Source: CAWCPR01 sp963797475 (GTDB taxonomy: Bacteria > Chloroflexota > Anaerolineae > Anaerolineales > UBA4823). Taken from it: DNA of 64,000 nt. A program made the position numbers and the translations under genes. Positions 23,467 through 32,400 of the stretch are shown piece after piece. The stretch lies in the NCBI GenBank assembly GCA_963797475.1, contig CAWCPR010000001.1, forward strand, positions 186,001-250,000, read 5' to 3'. The notes below the pieces were generated by a model. The model had not been told where the DNA came from and made no database searches. It worked only from the letters and a program-made list of their open reading frames with translations. The stretch's first letter is position 1, and each line of letters opens with the position of its first letter.

Positions 23467-24723
23467 TTGAAATTTCCGAGAGTTAAAAATCTTTCCCACA
23501 TCGACCGGCGGTTAATCACCATCTTGAGCATCGTGTTCGTGCAGATGGTGGGCGCGGCGATGATCCTGCCCATCCTGCCGTTGTTTGCCGAGCGCCAGTT
23601 CGCCATCAGCCCCTCCCTGGTTACGCTGCTGGTCTCGGCCTACTTCGCCGCTCAATTCTTTGCCGGACCGTACCTGGGCCAGCTTTCGGATCAATACGGC
23701 CGCCTGCCGATTTTGATTATCAGCCAGCTCGGATCGGCAGTAAGCTTTTTGATGATGGCGGCCGCCCAAGGAGCCTGGGTGCTGTTCGCCGCCCGGGTGG
23801 TGGACGGCATTACCGGCGGAAATATTATCGTCGCCCAGGCTTATATCACGGACATCACGCCACGCGAGAAGCGCACCGAAGCGTTAGGCTATATCCTGGC
23901 GGTATTTGGTATCGGGTTCATCATCGGCCCTGCGCTGGGCGGGATATTGTCTGCCTGGTTCGGCCCGCGCCTGCCTTTTGTCCTGGCCGGCGCTGCCGCA
24001 GCGCTGACTGCCGGGATGACCTGGTTTTTCCTCGACGAAACCGTGGACAAGAAGGTGAGAGCCACCAAATCGCGCCGCGGCCGGGCGAGTCTCAGTCCTG
24101 CCCTGGTAGCTCAAAACGTCCCGCTTTTACTCATCCTGCTAGTAGCCTTCGTCGGCCAGTTCGGGCTGGGGATGATCCAATCCACTTTTGCCCTGTTCGG
24201 CGACGCCGTGCTTTTCTCTGGCAGCAGCGAGGAGGCCGCCAATCTTGGCATCGGCCTGCTGCTGGCAGTGATTGGATTGGGCCAATTTTCCACCCAGGCC
24301 TGGCTGATCGGACGGTTGAAGCGCACTTTCGGAGACGCTTCCCTGGTGATCCTGGGCACCAGCCTGCGGACGGTCGGGTTCATCTTGTTCGCGATCAGCA
24401 AAACCATCTTGACTGCCAGCCTGGGCTGTATCTTCTTTGCGGTCGGGATGGGATTGATGATGCCGCCGCTGCAGTCCCTGTCAACCCGAACCGTGGAAGA
24501 ATCGCAACGCGGCGGTGTGTTGGGGGTGTACCAGTCCTCGGTCAGCCTGGCGACGATTATCAGCACCGCCATCGCCGGGGTGATTTTTGCCATCCGACCG
24601 GCGATACCCTACTGGATTGGAGCTGGGCTGTCCTTGCTGGTCCTGCTGCCGGCTTATTCCCTGTTAAGGATGGTCCGCCAGAAGCAACTCCAGCCGCGCG
24701 AGGCCGCTGCAACGGCGGACTAA
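23467..24723 (+). CDS. MFS transporter, DHA1 (TetA-like) family
   Basis: A 418-aa proton-coupled exporter with about 12 membrane helices. MFS motif A is GQLSDQYGRLPIL between helices 2 and 3. Motif C of 12-TM antiporters is GFIIGPALGG in helix 5. A TTG start at 23467 is the only start near the N-terminal KFPRVKNLSHIDRRLITILS. Similarity by eye is to tetracycline and multidrug exporters (DGITGGNIIVAQAYITDITP). Substrate unknown. It is followed by MsrA and cupin genes. Confidence 0.9.
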   Translation: MKFPRVKNLSHIDRRLITILSIVFVQMVGAAMILPILPLFAERQFAISPSLVTLLVSAYFAAQFFAGPYLGQLSDQYGRLPILIISQLGSAVSFLMMAAAQGAWVLFAARVVDGITGGNIIVAQAYITDITPREKRTEALGYILAVFGIGFIIGPALGGILSAWFGPRLPFVLAGAAAALTAGMTWFFLDETVDKKVRATKSRRGRASLSPALVAQNVPLLLILLVAFVGQFGLGMIQSTFALFGDAVLFSGSSEEAANLGIGLLLAVIGLGQFSTQAWLIGRLKRTFGDASLVILGTSLRTVGFILFAISKTILTASLGCIFFAVGMGLMMPPLQSLSTRTVEESQRGGVLGVYQSSVSLATIISTAIAGVIFAIRPAIPYWIGAGLSLLVLLPAYSLLRMVRQKQLQPREAAATAD

Positions 24724-24791
24724 GAACCGCCGGAATCCAGGTTTAGAATAAAGTCGACTATACGAAATCGTTTATCAAGAAGGAGTTCCAA

Positions 24792-25364
24792 ATGGGACAA
24801 GCTCAACCGCAATCGAATATCCCCGGCCGTAAAACAGCCCTCGCCACCCTGGGTGGCGGCTGCTTCTGGTGTTTAGAGCCTGTTTTCGCAGATCTTCAGG
24901 GCGTGCTGGATGTCACCGCTGGCTATGCCGGTGGAAAGACGGCCCAACCCACTTACCAGATGGTGTGCACCGGTACAACCGGTCACGCCGAAGTCGTCCA
25001 GGTCGTCTTCGACCCGCAGGTGATCTCTTACGAGGATATCCTGCGTGTCTTCTTCACTATCCACGACCCGACAACGTTGAACCGCCAAGGGGCAGACGTC
25101 GGCACCCAGTACCGTTCGGTGATCTTTTATCACGACGAGGCTCAAAGACAGTCCGCCGAAAACGTGATCCAGGAGATCGTGGCGCAAGGGATTTGGGGAA
25201 AACCCATCGTAACGGAAGTGACGCCCTTCGAGGCGTTCTACCGGGCCGAAGAATACCACCAGGAATATTACAGGAAAAATCCGAACCAGGGCTATTGCCG
25301 GGTCGTGATCGCCCCTAAAGTAGCCAAGTTTCGTAAAATGTACCACGAGCGACTAAAAATTTGA
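24792..25364 (+). CDS. msrA: Peptide-methionine (S)-S-oxide reductase
   Basis: A 190-aa MsrA that repairs oxidised methionine using thioredoxin. The catalytic Cys is the first in GGGCFWC (C24), followed by the standard blocks GVLDVTAGYAGGK, THDPTTLNRQGADVGTQYRS-type text (FTIHDPTTLNRQGAD) and YHQEYYRKNP. No fused MsrB domain or C-terminal resolving Cys is visible. An AAGGAG ribosome-binding site lies 8 nt before the ATG. Its stop overlaps the next gene's TTG. Confidence 0.96.
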   Translation: MGQAQPQSNIPGRKTALATLGGGCFWCLEPVFADLQGVLDVTAGYAGGKTAQPTYQMVCTGTTGHAEVVQVVFDPQVISYEDILRVFFTIHDPTTLNRQGADVGTQYRSVIFYHDEAQRQSAENVIQEIVAQGIWGKPIVTEVTPFEAFYRAEEYHQEYYRKNPNQGYCRVVIAPKVAKFRKMYHERLKI

Positions 25365-25732
25365 TAATTTTTCGTTTCGATCCAGCCACCAGCCGGCTGA
25401 TCCAGCAGCACGGCAGCCAGAAAGCCAGCGCCACGCCGGTCGCCCTCACAAAAGCGCCGGCCCTGATCCACTGCATCTATCTTGAATCCGGGGGCGTCCT
25501 TGGCTTGCACCCGGCAACCAGCAACCAGCTTTTTCTGGTCGTTCAAGGCCAGGGGCGGGTGAGATCCGAAGATTCCCAGGAGACAACGGTCCATACCGGG
25601 CAGGCAGTCTTCTGGCAAGCCGGCGAGCTGCACGAAACCCGCTGCGAAAAGGATATGGTCGCGCTTGTGATCGAGGCCGAAGACCTGCAGCCATCCATGG
25701 CGCTGCCAATCATCAAAGTGAAAGGACCTTGA
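25361..25732 (+). CDS. Cupin-domain protein
   Basis: A 123-aa single-domain beta-barrel protein that starts at a TTG overlapping the msrA stop. Cupin motifs are loosely present: LESGGVLGLHPATSNQLFLV, GRVRSEDSQETTVHTGQAVF and QAGELHETRC. The metal-binding histidines are only partly conserved (H47 region, H96). It probably binds a small ligand or metal. It overlaps the next gene too, so msrA, cupin and nucleotidyltransferase form a coupled triple. Confidence 0.8.
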   Translation: MIIFRFDPATSRLIQQHGSQKASATPVALTKAPALIHCIYLESGGVLGLHPATSNQLFLVVQGQGRVRSEDSQETTVHTGQAVFWQAGELHETRCEKDMVALVIEAEDLQPSMALPIIKVKGP

Positions 25733-26586
25733 CTTTGAACTCACATGCAGCCTGGCGGCTGGAACTTGCCACAGAGATCGGAAACCGGGTCAGGAAGATT
25801 GACGGAATCCGGTCGATCGTCGTAGGAGGTTCGGTCGCTCGCGGTTACGCCGACGACTATTCCGACCTGGAGATCCCCATTTTTTGGGAGAAATATCCCA
25901 GCGACTCATCCCGCCGCGCCATTCTCAAGACCCTTCAGGCGGATTATTTCCTGCCTTACAACGGCCCCTCCATGGAAGACCACCTGGTAATCCATGGCTT
26001 TCAGGTTGATTTTTGGCACAATACCGTCAGTTATGAAGACATGGTGATCGAGGACGTGGTTGAACAATTCGACACCGACCTGGGAAAAAGCAATTTTATG
26101 GATACGATCCGCTACTGCATCCCCCTTTGCGGCGAAGAAATCATCCAGGGTTGGAAAGAGCGCGCCCAGGTCTACCCAGAACCGTTGGTTTTAAAGAATC
26201 TGGATGAAAACCTGGACCGCCTGATTTACGAGCAGCTCACTTTGCACGCAAAAAGGGGAAATTTGACGGTATTCTACAGCCTGATCAGTGACTTGCAGAA
26301 GCGAATCTTTCTTTTACTGCTGGCACTCAACCGGGAATACTTTCCAACGTACAAATGGATGTACGCTTACCTGGAAAAAATTCGCCTGAAACCGGTAGAT
26401 ACCGTGGCCCGGATGAAGGCCGCCTACAGTGCGCCGTTGGAGACCGCCATTCAGGACAGCCAAAAGCTGGTCGCTGAAACCCTTTCGCTGGTCAAAAAAT
26501 CTTTCCCAAAACTGGAATCCGATCAGCCTCTCAAGCGAGTGATGGCCGCACGCGCCATTTTTGAAAAGCCGGTCCACCTGTTTTAA
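25729..26586 (+). CDS. Nucleotidyltransferase with DUF4037-like C-terminus
   Basis: A 285-aa protein. Residues 20-60 hold a pol-beta-like signature, VVGGSVARGYADDYSDLEIP (GS-x9-DxE, the last acid a Glu). The C-terminal helical part (LALNREYFPTYKWMYAYLEK) fits the DUF4037-type arrangement. It probably adenylylates or uridylylates a small molecule; substrate unknown. It starts at the TTG at 25729, overlapping the cupin stop by 4 nt. An AAAGGA ribosome-binding site lies inside the cupin gene. Confidence 0.78.
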   Translation: MTLNSHAAWRLELATEIGNRVRKIDGIRSIVVGGSVARGYADDYSDLEIPIFWEKYPSDSSRRAILKTLQADYFLPYNGPSMEDHLVIHGFQVDFWHNTVSYEDMVIEDVVEQFDTDLGKSNFMDTIRYCIPLCGEEIIQGWKERAQVYPEPLVLKNLDENLDRLIYEQLTLHAKRGNLTVFYSLISDLQKRIFLLLLALNREYFPTYKWMYAYLEKIRLKPVDTVARMKAAYSAPLETAIQDSQKLVAETLSLVKKSFPKLESDQPLKRVMAARAIFEKPVHLF

Positions 26587-26822
26587 GGTTTGCGTCGCAC
26601 GATTGGCAGCCAAAATACGCCGCATAAGTATTGATCTCCTGGCAATGTTGGCATGATGAAATGGGAAAGGCAATGAGGACAATTCGCTTTCCGGCATTCT
26701 CATCTTTCATTTTACAAGACCAGTTGGGTATAATTTACGGAGCAGGCAGGCGCGTGCCTGCCGGATCGGAAGACTCAATCCGGAAAGCGGATATAAGCAC
26801 ATTGCTCCAGGAGGATAACAAT

Positions 26823-27398
26823 TTGAACCGCTTTGAAACCCAAAAACCTGAGGAGACTCATTCCTTACTCGAGGAGAAATTTCTCCAAACCCGTACGATC
26901 CTGATCTTTGGTGAAATTAACCAAAAGATGGCTCAAAAGGTGGCTGAACAGCTCTTACTTCTTTCGTCGATCTCGGACGACGACATCAAGATCGTGATCA
27001 ACTCCCAGGGGGGCCATGTCGAATTTGGCGATACCATTTTTGATTTGATCCGCTTCGTCAAACCCAAGATCAAGATTATCGGCACCGGCTGGGTCGCCAG
27101 CGCGGGGGCATTGATCTTTTCAGCCCCGCCGGTTGAACAGCGCTTCTCTCTTGCCAACACTCGCTTCTTACTTCACCAGCCTTTAGGGGGCATCATGGGC
27201 AGCGCAGCGGACATGGCGATCGAAGCGGAGGAGATCGTCAAAATGCGGCGGCGGTTGAACGAGATTTTCGCCAAACAGACCGGTCAGCCTTTGGAGAAAG
27301 TTGAAAAAGATACCGATCGAAACTTCTGGATGAGCGCCGAACAGGCCCAAGAATATGGCCTGGTGGGTAAAATCATCCAATCGATCGGCGAAGTCTAG
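26823..27398 (+). CDS. ClpP-like serine protease subunit with Asn at the catalytic Asp position
   Basis: A 191-aa ClpP-fold protein. The strong AGGAGG at about 26809 lies 8 nt before the TTG at 26823, which gives the normal ClpP length; earlier ATGs in the frame have no such signal. The nucleophile S93 lies in GTGWVASAGALIF and the histidine H118 in FLLHQPLGG. The acid region, which in ClpP reads DRD, here reads DTDRNFWMSAEQ, so N167 replaces the catalytic Asp. No ClpX or ClpA is nearby. It may be an inactive or divergent paralogue, or may use another acid. Confidence 0.88.
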   Translation: MNRFETQKPEETHSLLEEKFLQTRTILIFGEINQKMAQKVAEQLLLLSSISDDDIKIVINSQGGHVEFGDTIFDLIRFVKPKIKIIGTGWVASAGALIFSAPPVEQRFSLANTRFLLHQPLGGIMGSAADMAIEAEEIVKMRRRLNEIFAKQTGQPLEKVEKDTDRNFWMSAEQAQEYGLVGKIIQSIGEV

Positions 27399-27424
27399 AG
27401 CACGCCAATTAAGACCGGCGCGGT

Positions 27425-27499
27425 TTAAATCAGCCCTAATTCGCGACCGCGTAATGCCGCCTGGGTGCGGTCGCGAACGCCGATCTTTTGCAATACCAT
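27425..27499 (-). pseudogene. LuxR-type DNA-binding C-terminus, remnant
   Basis: On the minus strand 27425-27499 encodes the 23 residues after Pro in MVLQKIGVRDRTQAALRGRE and GLI, then a stop. This is the standard end of LuxR/NarL regulator HTH domains (QKLGVRDRTQA). Upstream of MVLQ the frame no longer resembles the HTH, so only the last helix survives. It sits between two plus-strand genes with no partner kinase. Confidence 0.7.
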
Positions 27500-27593
27500 G
27501 GGTTCGAGCAGGGGGATGCAGGCGTGCAAATTCGGCCTGAATCGGATTTCGAGAAACCAACCTCGCGGCAAGGTAAAATAATGAGGACCTGAC

Positions 27594-28163
27594 ATGCAGA
27601 CCGACAACTCTCGCATCCCGGAAGTTCTGTGCCACTATTACGAAAACGCCTGCGGCCCGTTCCTCAGCCTGACGGCGCTGGAGCCTGGCCAGAGCGAGCA
27701 GATTTTGCAGGGAATCCGCCTGGCAGGCAACCGTTTTGCCAGCCGCCGCGCCGAAGACTACCTGCAGGTCCGGCGCGGCCTGGAAGAACAAATCCGCCGC
27801 ATGTTTGCCGCCCTCGGCGGGCAGCCGGAGCGCGGCCGCCCGCATTACCTGATCCTGGGGCAGTGCGATTGGGCTCGCTCCTGGTACGTACAGGGCTGTG
27901 AGATCCAGATCCTACTCGCCACAGTGAACCCGGCGACAGTCAGCTTCACTTACGGCAATTCGTTCCCGGCGATGCGCTACCAGGACGGAAAACCGTACCG
28001 CGGAAAGGTGTACACAATGTCCGAAATCCCCGGCCTGATCGAGCAGTTTGGCCTGCCCCAGGTTTGGAACCCGCGAGGGGAATTCGGCCCGGAGCGTTAT
28101 ATCGAAGCCCAGCTTTGGGCGGATGATCCCGTACAAGAATACTTGCGGATTGAGCTTTCTTGA
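27594..28163 (+). CDS. Conserved hypothetical protein
   Basis: A 189-aa soluble protein with no motif recognised. It has an amphipathic N-terminal helix region (LSLTALEPGQSEQILQGIRL), a middle region HYLILGQCDWARSWYVQGCE rich in aromatics, and a C-terminal domain FPAMRYQDGKPYRGKVYTMS. The stop overlaps the TTG start of the lipoprotein gene, so they are coupled. The aromatic middle may mark a binding pocket, but that is speculation. Confidence 0.7.
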   Translation: MQTDNSRIPEVLCHYYENACGPFLSLTALEPGQSEQILQGIRLAGNRFASRRAEDYLQVRRGLEEQIRRMFAALGGQPERGRPHYLILGQCDWARSWYVQGCEIQILLATVNPATVSFTYGNSFPAMRYQDGKPYRGKVYTMSEIPGLIEQFGLPQVWNPRGEFGPERYIEAQLWADDPVQEYLRIELS

Positions 28164-28753
28164 ATATGAAGTCTTTGCCCTGGGTCGTAACCCTGACAGC
28201 CGGGCTGGTCCTGGCAAACCTGTGCGCGGCCTGCCGCGCAGAATATACAGTCTCCCCATCCGGCGAGATTGTCAGCCAGGAGAGCACCCGCACACCTAAA
28301 CCGGCTTTGTTTACCAGCAGCCCGCAGGACAGCGCCACACCGCCGCTCACATTCTTGCCATTCGTCGGTCGGGCGCCATGCCAAACGGACACCGCTCTGC
28401 TGACCATCGCTGCGCCCCCGGACCCCCTGCTACCAGGCGACACAGTGACTGTGACCCTTACCTTGAAAAACAACGGCTGCGCCATGTTGGGGCTGCCGCT
28501 CTACCGGTTGAATATCCAATCCGGTGGGAATGCAAACGCCCTGGAGCCGCTGGATCCCGAACCTTTGATGCATTCCCTGGCCGTTCAACCCGGGCAGAGC
28601 GACTCAGCCCAATTCAGCCTGCAGGGCGCTAACCCGGGCCAGGCGGCGCTCAGCGCTTCGGCCAGCTATGAAGTCCACCTCGGCTACCCGGGCCCGGCTT
28701 ATTGGGGTTACGCAAGCAGCGCCGAGTTGACGCTTACCGTCAGCCCGCCCTGA
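28160..28753 (+). CDS. Putative lipoprotein with beta-sandwich domain
   Basis: A 197-aa exported protein. The N-terminal segment SLPWVVTLTAGLVLANLCAAC fits a lipoprotein signal with lipobox LCAAC (Cys about 25). The mature part contains LLPGDTVTVTLTLKNNGCAM and YEVHLGYPGPAYWGYASSAE, the strand pattern of CARDB/Ig-like domains that bind carbohydrates or proteins outside the cell. It starts at a TTG overlapping the preceding stop; an ATG two codons later (28166) is also possible. Confidence 0.72.
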   Translation: MNMKSLPWVVTLTAGLVLANLCAACRAEYTVSPSGEIVSQESTRTPKPALFTSSPQDSATPPLTFLPFVGRAPCQTDTALLTIAAPPDPLLPGDTVTVTLTLKNNGCAMLGLPLYRLNIQSGGNANALEPLDPEPLMHSLAVQPGQSDSAQFSLQGANPGQAALSASASYEVHLGYPGPAYWGYASSAELTLTVSPP

Positions 28754-28755
28754 AG

Positions 28756-28986
28756 TTACCTGCGTTCAAGATTCGAGTTGGGATCAATACGGGCGGTGAG
28801 CAGCTCGCTTTGTTCCGCTTCGGGTTGGCGAAACTCTCGGGTTTCGAGATCGCCGCTTTCGGCATGATAGATGGCCGCAACAATCACATTCTTATCGGTA
28901 TCACATCCCCCGGTAATGGAATAGCGCACGTGTACTGTGCGCTTCCGCTTGCTCGCACACGGTTTGCCATATCGTTTACCTTGCAT
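28756..28986 (-). CDS. Possible small protein, unassigned
   Basis: A 76-codon minus-strand ORF with AAGGA just before its ATG. An AT-rich stretch (29000-29060) upstream could hold a promoter. The translation (KRKRTVHVRYSITGGCDTDK, then VIVAAIYHAESGDLETREF) has a normal composition with alternating hydrophobic strands. No family is recognised. The plus-strand ORF overlapping it looks less protein-like. It is offered with low confidence. Confidence 0.35.
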   Translation of the reverse strand: MQGKRYGKPCASKRKRTVHVRYSITGGCDTDKNVIVAAIYHAESGDLETREFRQPEAEQSELLTARIDPNSNLERR

Positions 28987-29178
28987 CTATCCTTAACATA
29001 TCTGTTAAGAAGGACGACTGTTAATAATAATATAATAAATTTATCGATATTGTTTAGACAGCATGAAATGGGTTTTCGGGCGAATCAAAACCAGATAGAT
29101 ACTAGATCAAAGCCCAGACGAAAACGCGAGTTTAATAAACCACTCGCGCTCCTGGGATAAGGGGAGGGGTTAAACCGC

Positions 29179-29352
29179 ATGAGCACAGCAAGAAGGAGGA
29201 GCACCAGCGGAAGCAATTTCACTCCGATGCTCCTGATCCTCTGCCCGCTGCTCGGTGCGTCAGGCTGCAGCCCGGCAGCGCCTCCTGCTCCAACACTCAC
29301 TCCTGTCATTATGCAACTTCTGTGGACACCTAATAGTGGTCCTTCCCTCTGA
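29179..29352 (+). pseudogene. Truncated lipoprotein, N-terminal remnant
   Basis: A 57-codon ORF with GGGGAGG before its ATG. It encodes a basic start, a hydrophobic segment (MLLILCPLLGASGC) with a lipobox-like ASGC, then a Pro/Ala/Thr linker (SPAAPPAPTLTPVIM) and QLLWTPNSGPSL, stop. QLLWT recalls the first strand of NMT1-type substrate-binding lipoproteins. The rest of the protein is absent. It ends 72 nt before the histidine kinase gene. Confidence 0.5.
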
Positions 29353-29424
29353 TCTTGGCGTCTTCGCCTAATGGCAATCCCAAGAGTGGACCATGTATAT
29401 TAACAATTTGGAAGAAATTTACAA

Positions 29425-32400
29425 ATGAAAATGCATTTAGGTATTATCCAGAAGCTTACGTTGATATTTGTTCTTTTTGCTGCCGTACTGCTGGTCAGCC
29501 TGGGAGTACCGGCTTACATCAATGGCCGGTCTTCCCTGTTAGCCGCCACCACAACCGGTCTGATTTCGACAGCCATCGAGAAGCAGGCTGCCCTGGAGAC
29601 CTGGGTTAATGAACAACAGAACGGCGTCAGCGTACTGGCAAAAGCTACTCATTTAGTTGAGGAATTAACCCTATTAAAGTCTGCCCAACCAGGATCGCCG
29701 GAAGCCCAGGCTGCCCACGATCAACTGGTACGCGAAATGATCCCCTACGCCGGCCAGGGGCGGGAGTACCTGGATCTGATGTTCCTCGAACCCGGTACCG
29801 GGAAGGTCCTGGTATCCACGGATCCGTCCGAAGAAGGAAAGTTCCACGAAGACCGTCCCTACTTCATCCATGGCCAGGCCGGTCCTTATGTGCAGAATTT
29901 TTATTTCTCGGTCACGCTGCAGGCTCCAGCCATGACGGCCTCCGCGCCCATCCGGGGACCGGATGAGCGGCTGCTGGGAGTGTTGGCTGGGCGCTTGAAC
30001 CTGGAGCAAATGAACGCCATCATCAGCCGGCGAAATGGGCTGGACCAGACCGAGGATGCTTACCTAGTAAACACCTCGAGCTTGTTCGTGAGCCAGCCGC
30101 GCTTCGTCACCGACCCGGCCGTGCTCCAGCGCGGCGTCCACACGGAAGCCATCCAACGCTGCCTACAACGGGAGAGCGGTGAGATTGAACAACTAGACTA
30201 TCGCAACACCCCTGTTATATCGGTTTACCGCTGGATGCCTGATCGAGAGCTCTGTCTAGTGGTAGAGATGGACCAGGCCGAGGCCTTCGCCCCTACCAAT
30301 GCTTTTGGCCGGACGATCCTGTTGATCGGCTTTTTGACCTTGCTGGCTGCTGCAGGACTGGCCTATTGGCTGGCGCAAACCATCAGCCAGCCGGTGCGAC
30401 AGTTGCTGCGTGGGACCGAAGAGATCGTGCAGGGCAACCTGGAGTACCGTATCCGGGTCAATTCAGTCGATGAGTTAGGCGCGCTGGGTGCTGCGTTCAA
30501 CCGCATGGCGGCTGCCATTGCAGAGAAAGAAGCCCAATTACGAAATTGGGCCGCTGAATTGGAGCAGCGCGTCAAAGATCGAACGGACGAACTGCGCCTG
30601 GCTAACGTCTACAACCGCAGTCTGCTCGAAGCCAGCCTGGATCCCCTGGTGACGATCAACGTCGAAGGCAAGATCACCGATGCAAACGCTGCCGCCGAAA
30701 AAGTAACTGGCTGTTCCCGCAAAGAGCTGGTCGGCGCCGACTTCTCCGACTACTTCACCGAGCCTAAACGTGCGCGGGCAGGCTATCAGCAGGTCTTCTC
30801 AGAGGGCTCGGTCCAGGATTATGCCCTGGAGGTTCGCCGCAAGGATGGTCATCTCACCCCGGTGCTGTACAACGCCGCGCTCTACCGGGATGAGGCTGGC
30901 GAAGTCATTGGCGTGTTCGCCGCCGCACGTGACATCACCGAACGCAAGCGTGCTGAAGAAGCCTTGCGCCTGGCTAACGTCTACAACCGCAGTCTGCTCG
31001 AAGCCAGCCTGGATCCCCTGGTGACGATCAACGTCGAAGGCAAGATCACCGATGCAAACGCTGCCGCCGAAAAAGTAACTGGCTGTTCCCGCAAAGAGCT
31101 GGTCGGCGCCGACTTCTCCGACTACTTCAGCGAGCCTCAACGTGCGCGGACAGGCTATCAGCAGGTCTTCTCAGAGGGCTCGGTCCAGGATTATGCCCTG
31201 GAGGTTCGCCACAAGGATGGGCATCTCACCCCGGTGCTGTACAACGCCGCGGTCTACCAGGATGAGGCCAGCAGAGTCATTGGCGTGTTCGCTGCCGCAC
31301 GTGACATCAGCGAGCGCAAGGCCGCAGAGAAAATCCTGCTACAGAGGACAGAAGAGCTCAGGCGTTCCAATACGGAGCTCGAGCGTTTTGCATACGTAGC
31401 TTCTCACGACCTGCAAGAGCCATTGCGCATGGTGATCAGTTATTTACAGTTGTTGGAACGCCGTTACAAAGATAAACTGGATGGAGACGCCCTCGATTTC
31501 ATCAATTACGCCGTGGATGGTTCAAACCGGATGAAAACGCTGATCAACGACCTGCTGGCTTACTCGCGGGTTGGCACGCGTGGCAATGAATTTATCCTAA
31601 CGGAGTGCGAAGAGGTTCTCGAGCGGGCTTTGAGCAATCTGCAGGTCTCCATTGAAGAAAGCCAGGCCAGGTTCACTCACGATCCGCTGCCAAAGGTGAC
31701 GGCAGACGGCGTGCAACTGGAGCAGTTGTTCCAGAACCTGATTGGGAACGCCATCAAGTTCCACAGTAAGAGACTTCCAAAGATCCATCTCTGTGCGGAG
31801 AGGCAGGGCAAGTATTGGGTATTTAAGCTCAGCGACAATGGCATCGGCATCGACCCTCAATATTTTGAGCGTATCTTCATCATTTTTCAGCGCTTGCACA
31901 ACCGTGAAGAATACCCTGGCACCGGCATCGGGTTGGCGATCAGCAAGCGCATCGTGGAGCGGCATGGCGGCCGGATCTGGGTCGAATTCAGCCGGACAGG
32001 GGTCAAGCTTTTATTTCACTATCCCTGCAGTTGGAGAAGAACGATGATGACGGCAATAAATCCAGGCAAGCCGGTCGAAATCTTATTAGTGGAGGATAAC
32101 CCTGGAGATGTGCGCCTGACACGGGAAGCATTGAAAGAGGGTAAAGTCCTCAATAGCATGCACGTAGCCGGGGACGGGGTGGAAGCTTTGATGTTCCTGA
32201 AACACGAAGGTCCCTATGCCAGCGCGCCTTACCCGGATATCATCTTGCTCGACCTCAACCTGCCCAGGATGGACGGCCGCGAGCTGTTAGCCATCGTTAA
32301 ATCGGACCCAGACCTGCGGCGCATCCCGGTGGTCATCCTGACCACTTCCAGGGCCGATGAAGACATTATTAAGTCTTATGACCTGCACGCCAATTGTTAT

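Noticed and set aside
23072..23470. ORFs between the Cys-rich gene and the MFS gene
   Set aside because: No recognisable motif or ribosome-binding site, and the area is dominated by stem-loops and a promoter.
28702..29160. 152-codon plus-strand ORF
   Set aside because: It starts inside the lipoprotein gene in another frame and runs through AT-rich intergenic DNA without family resemblance.
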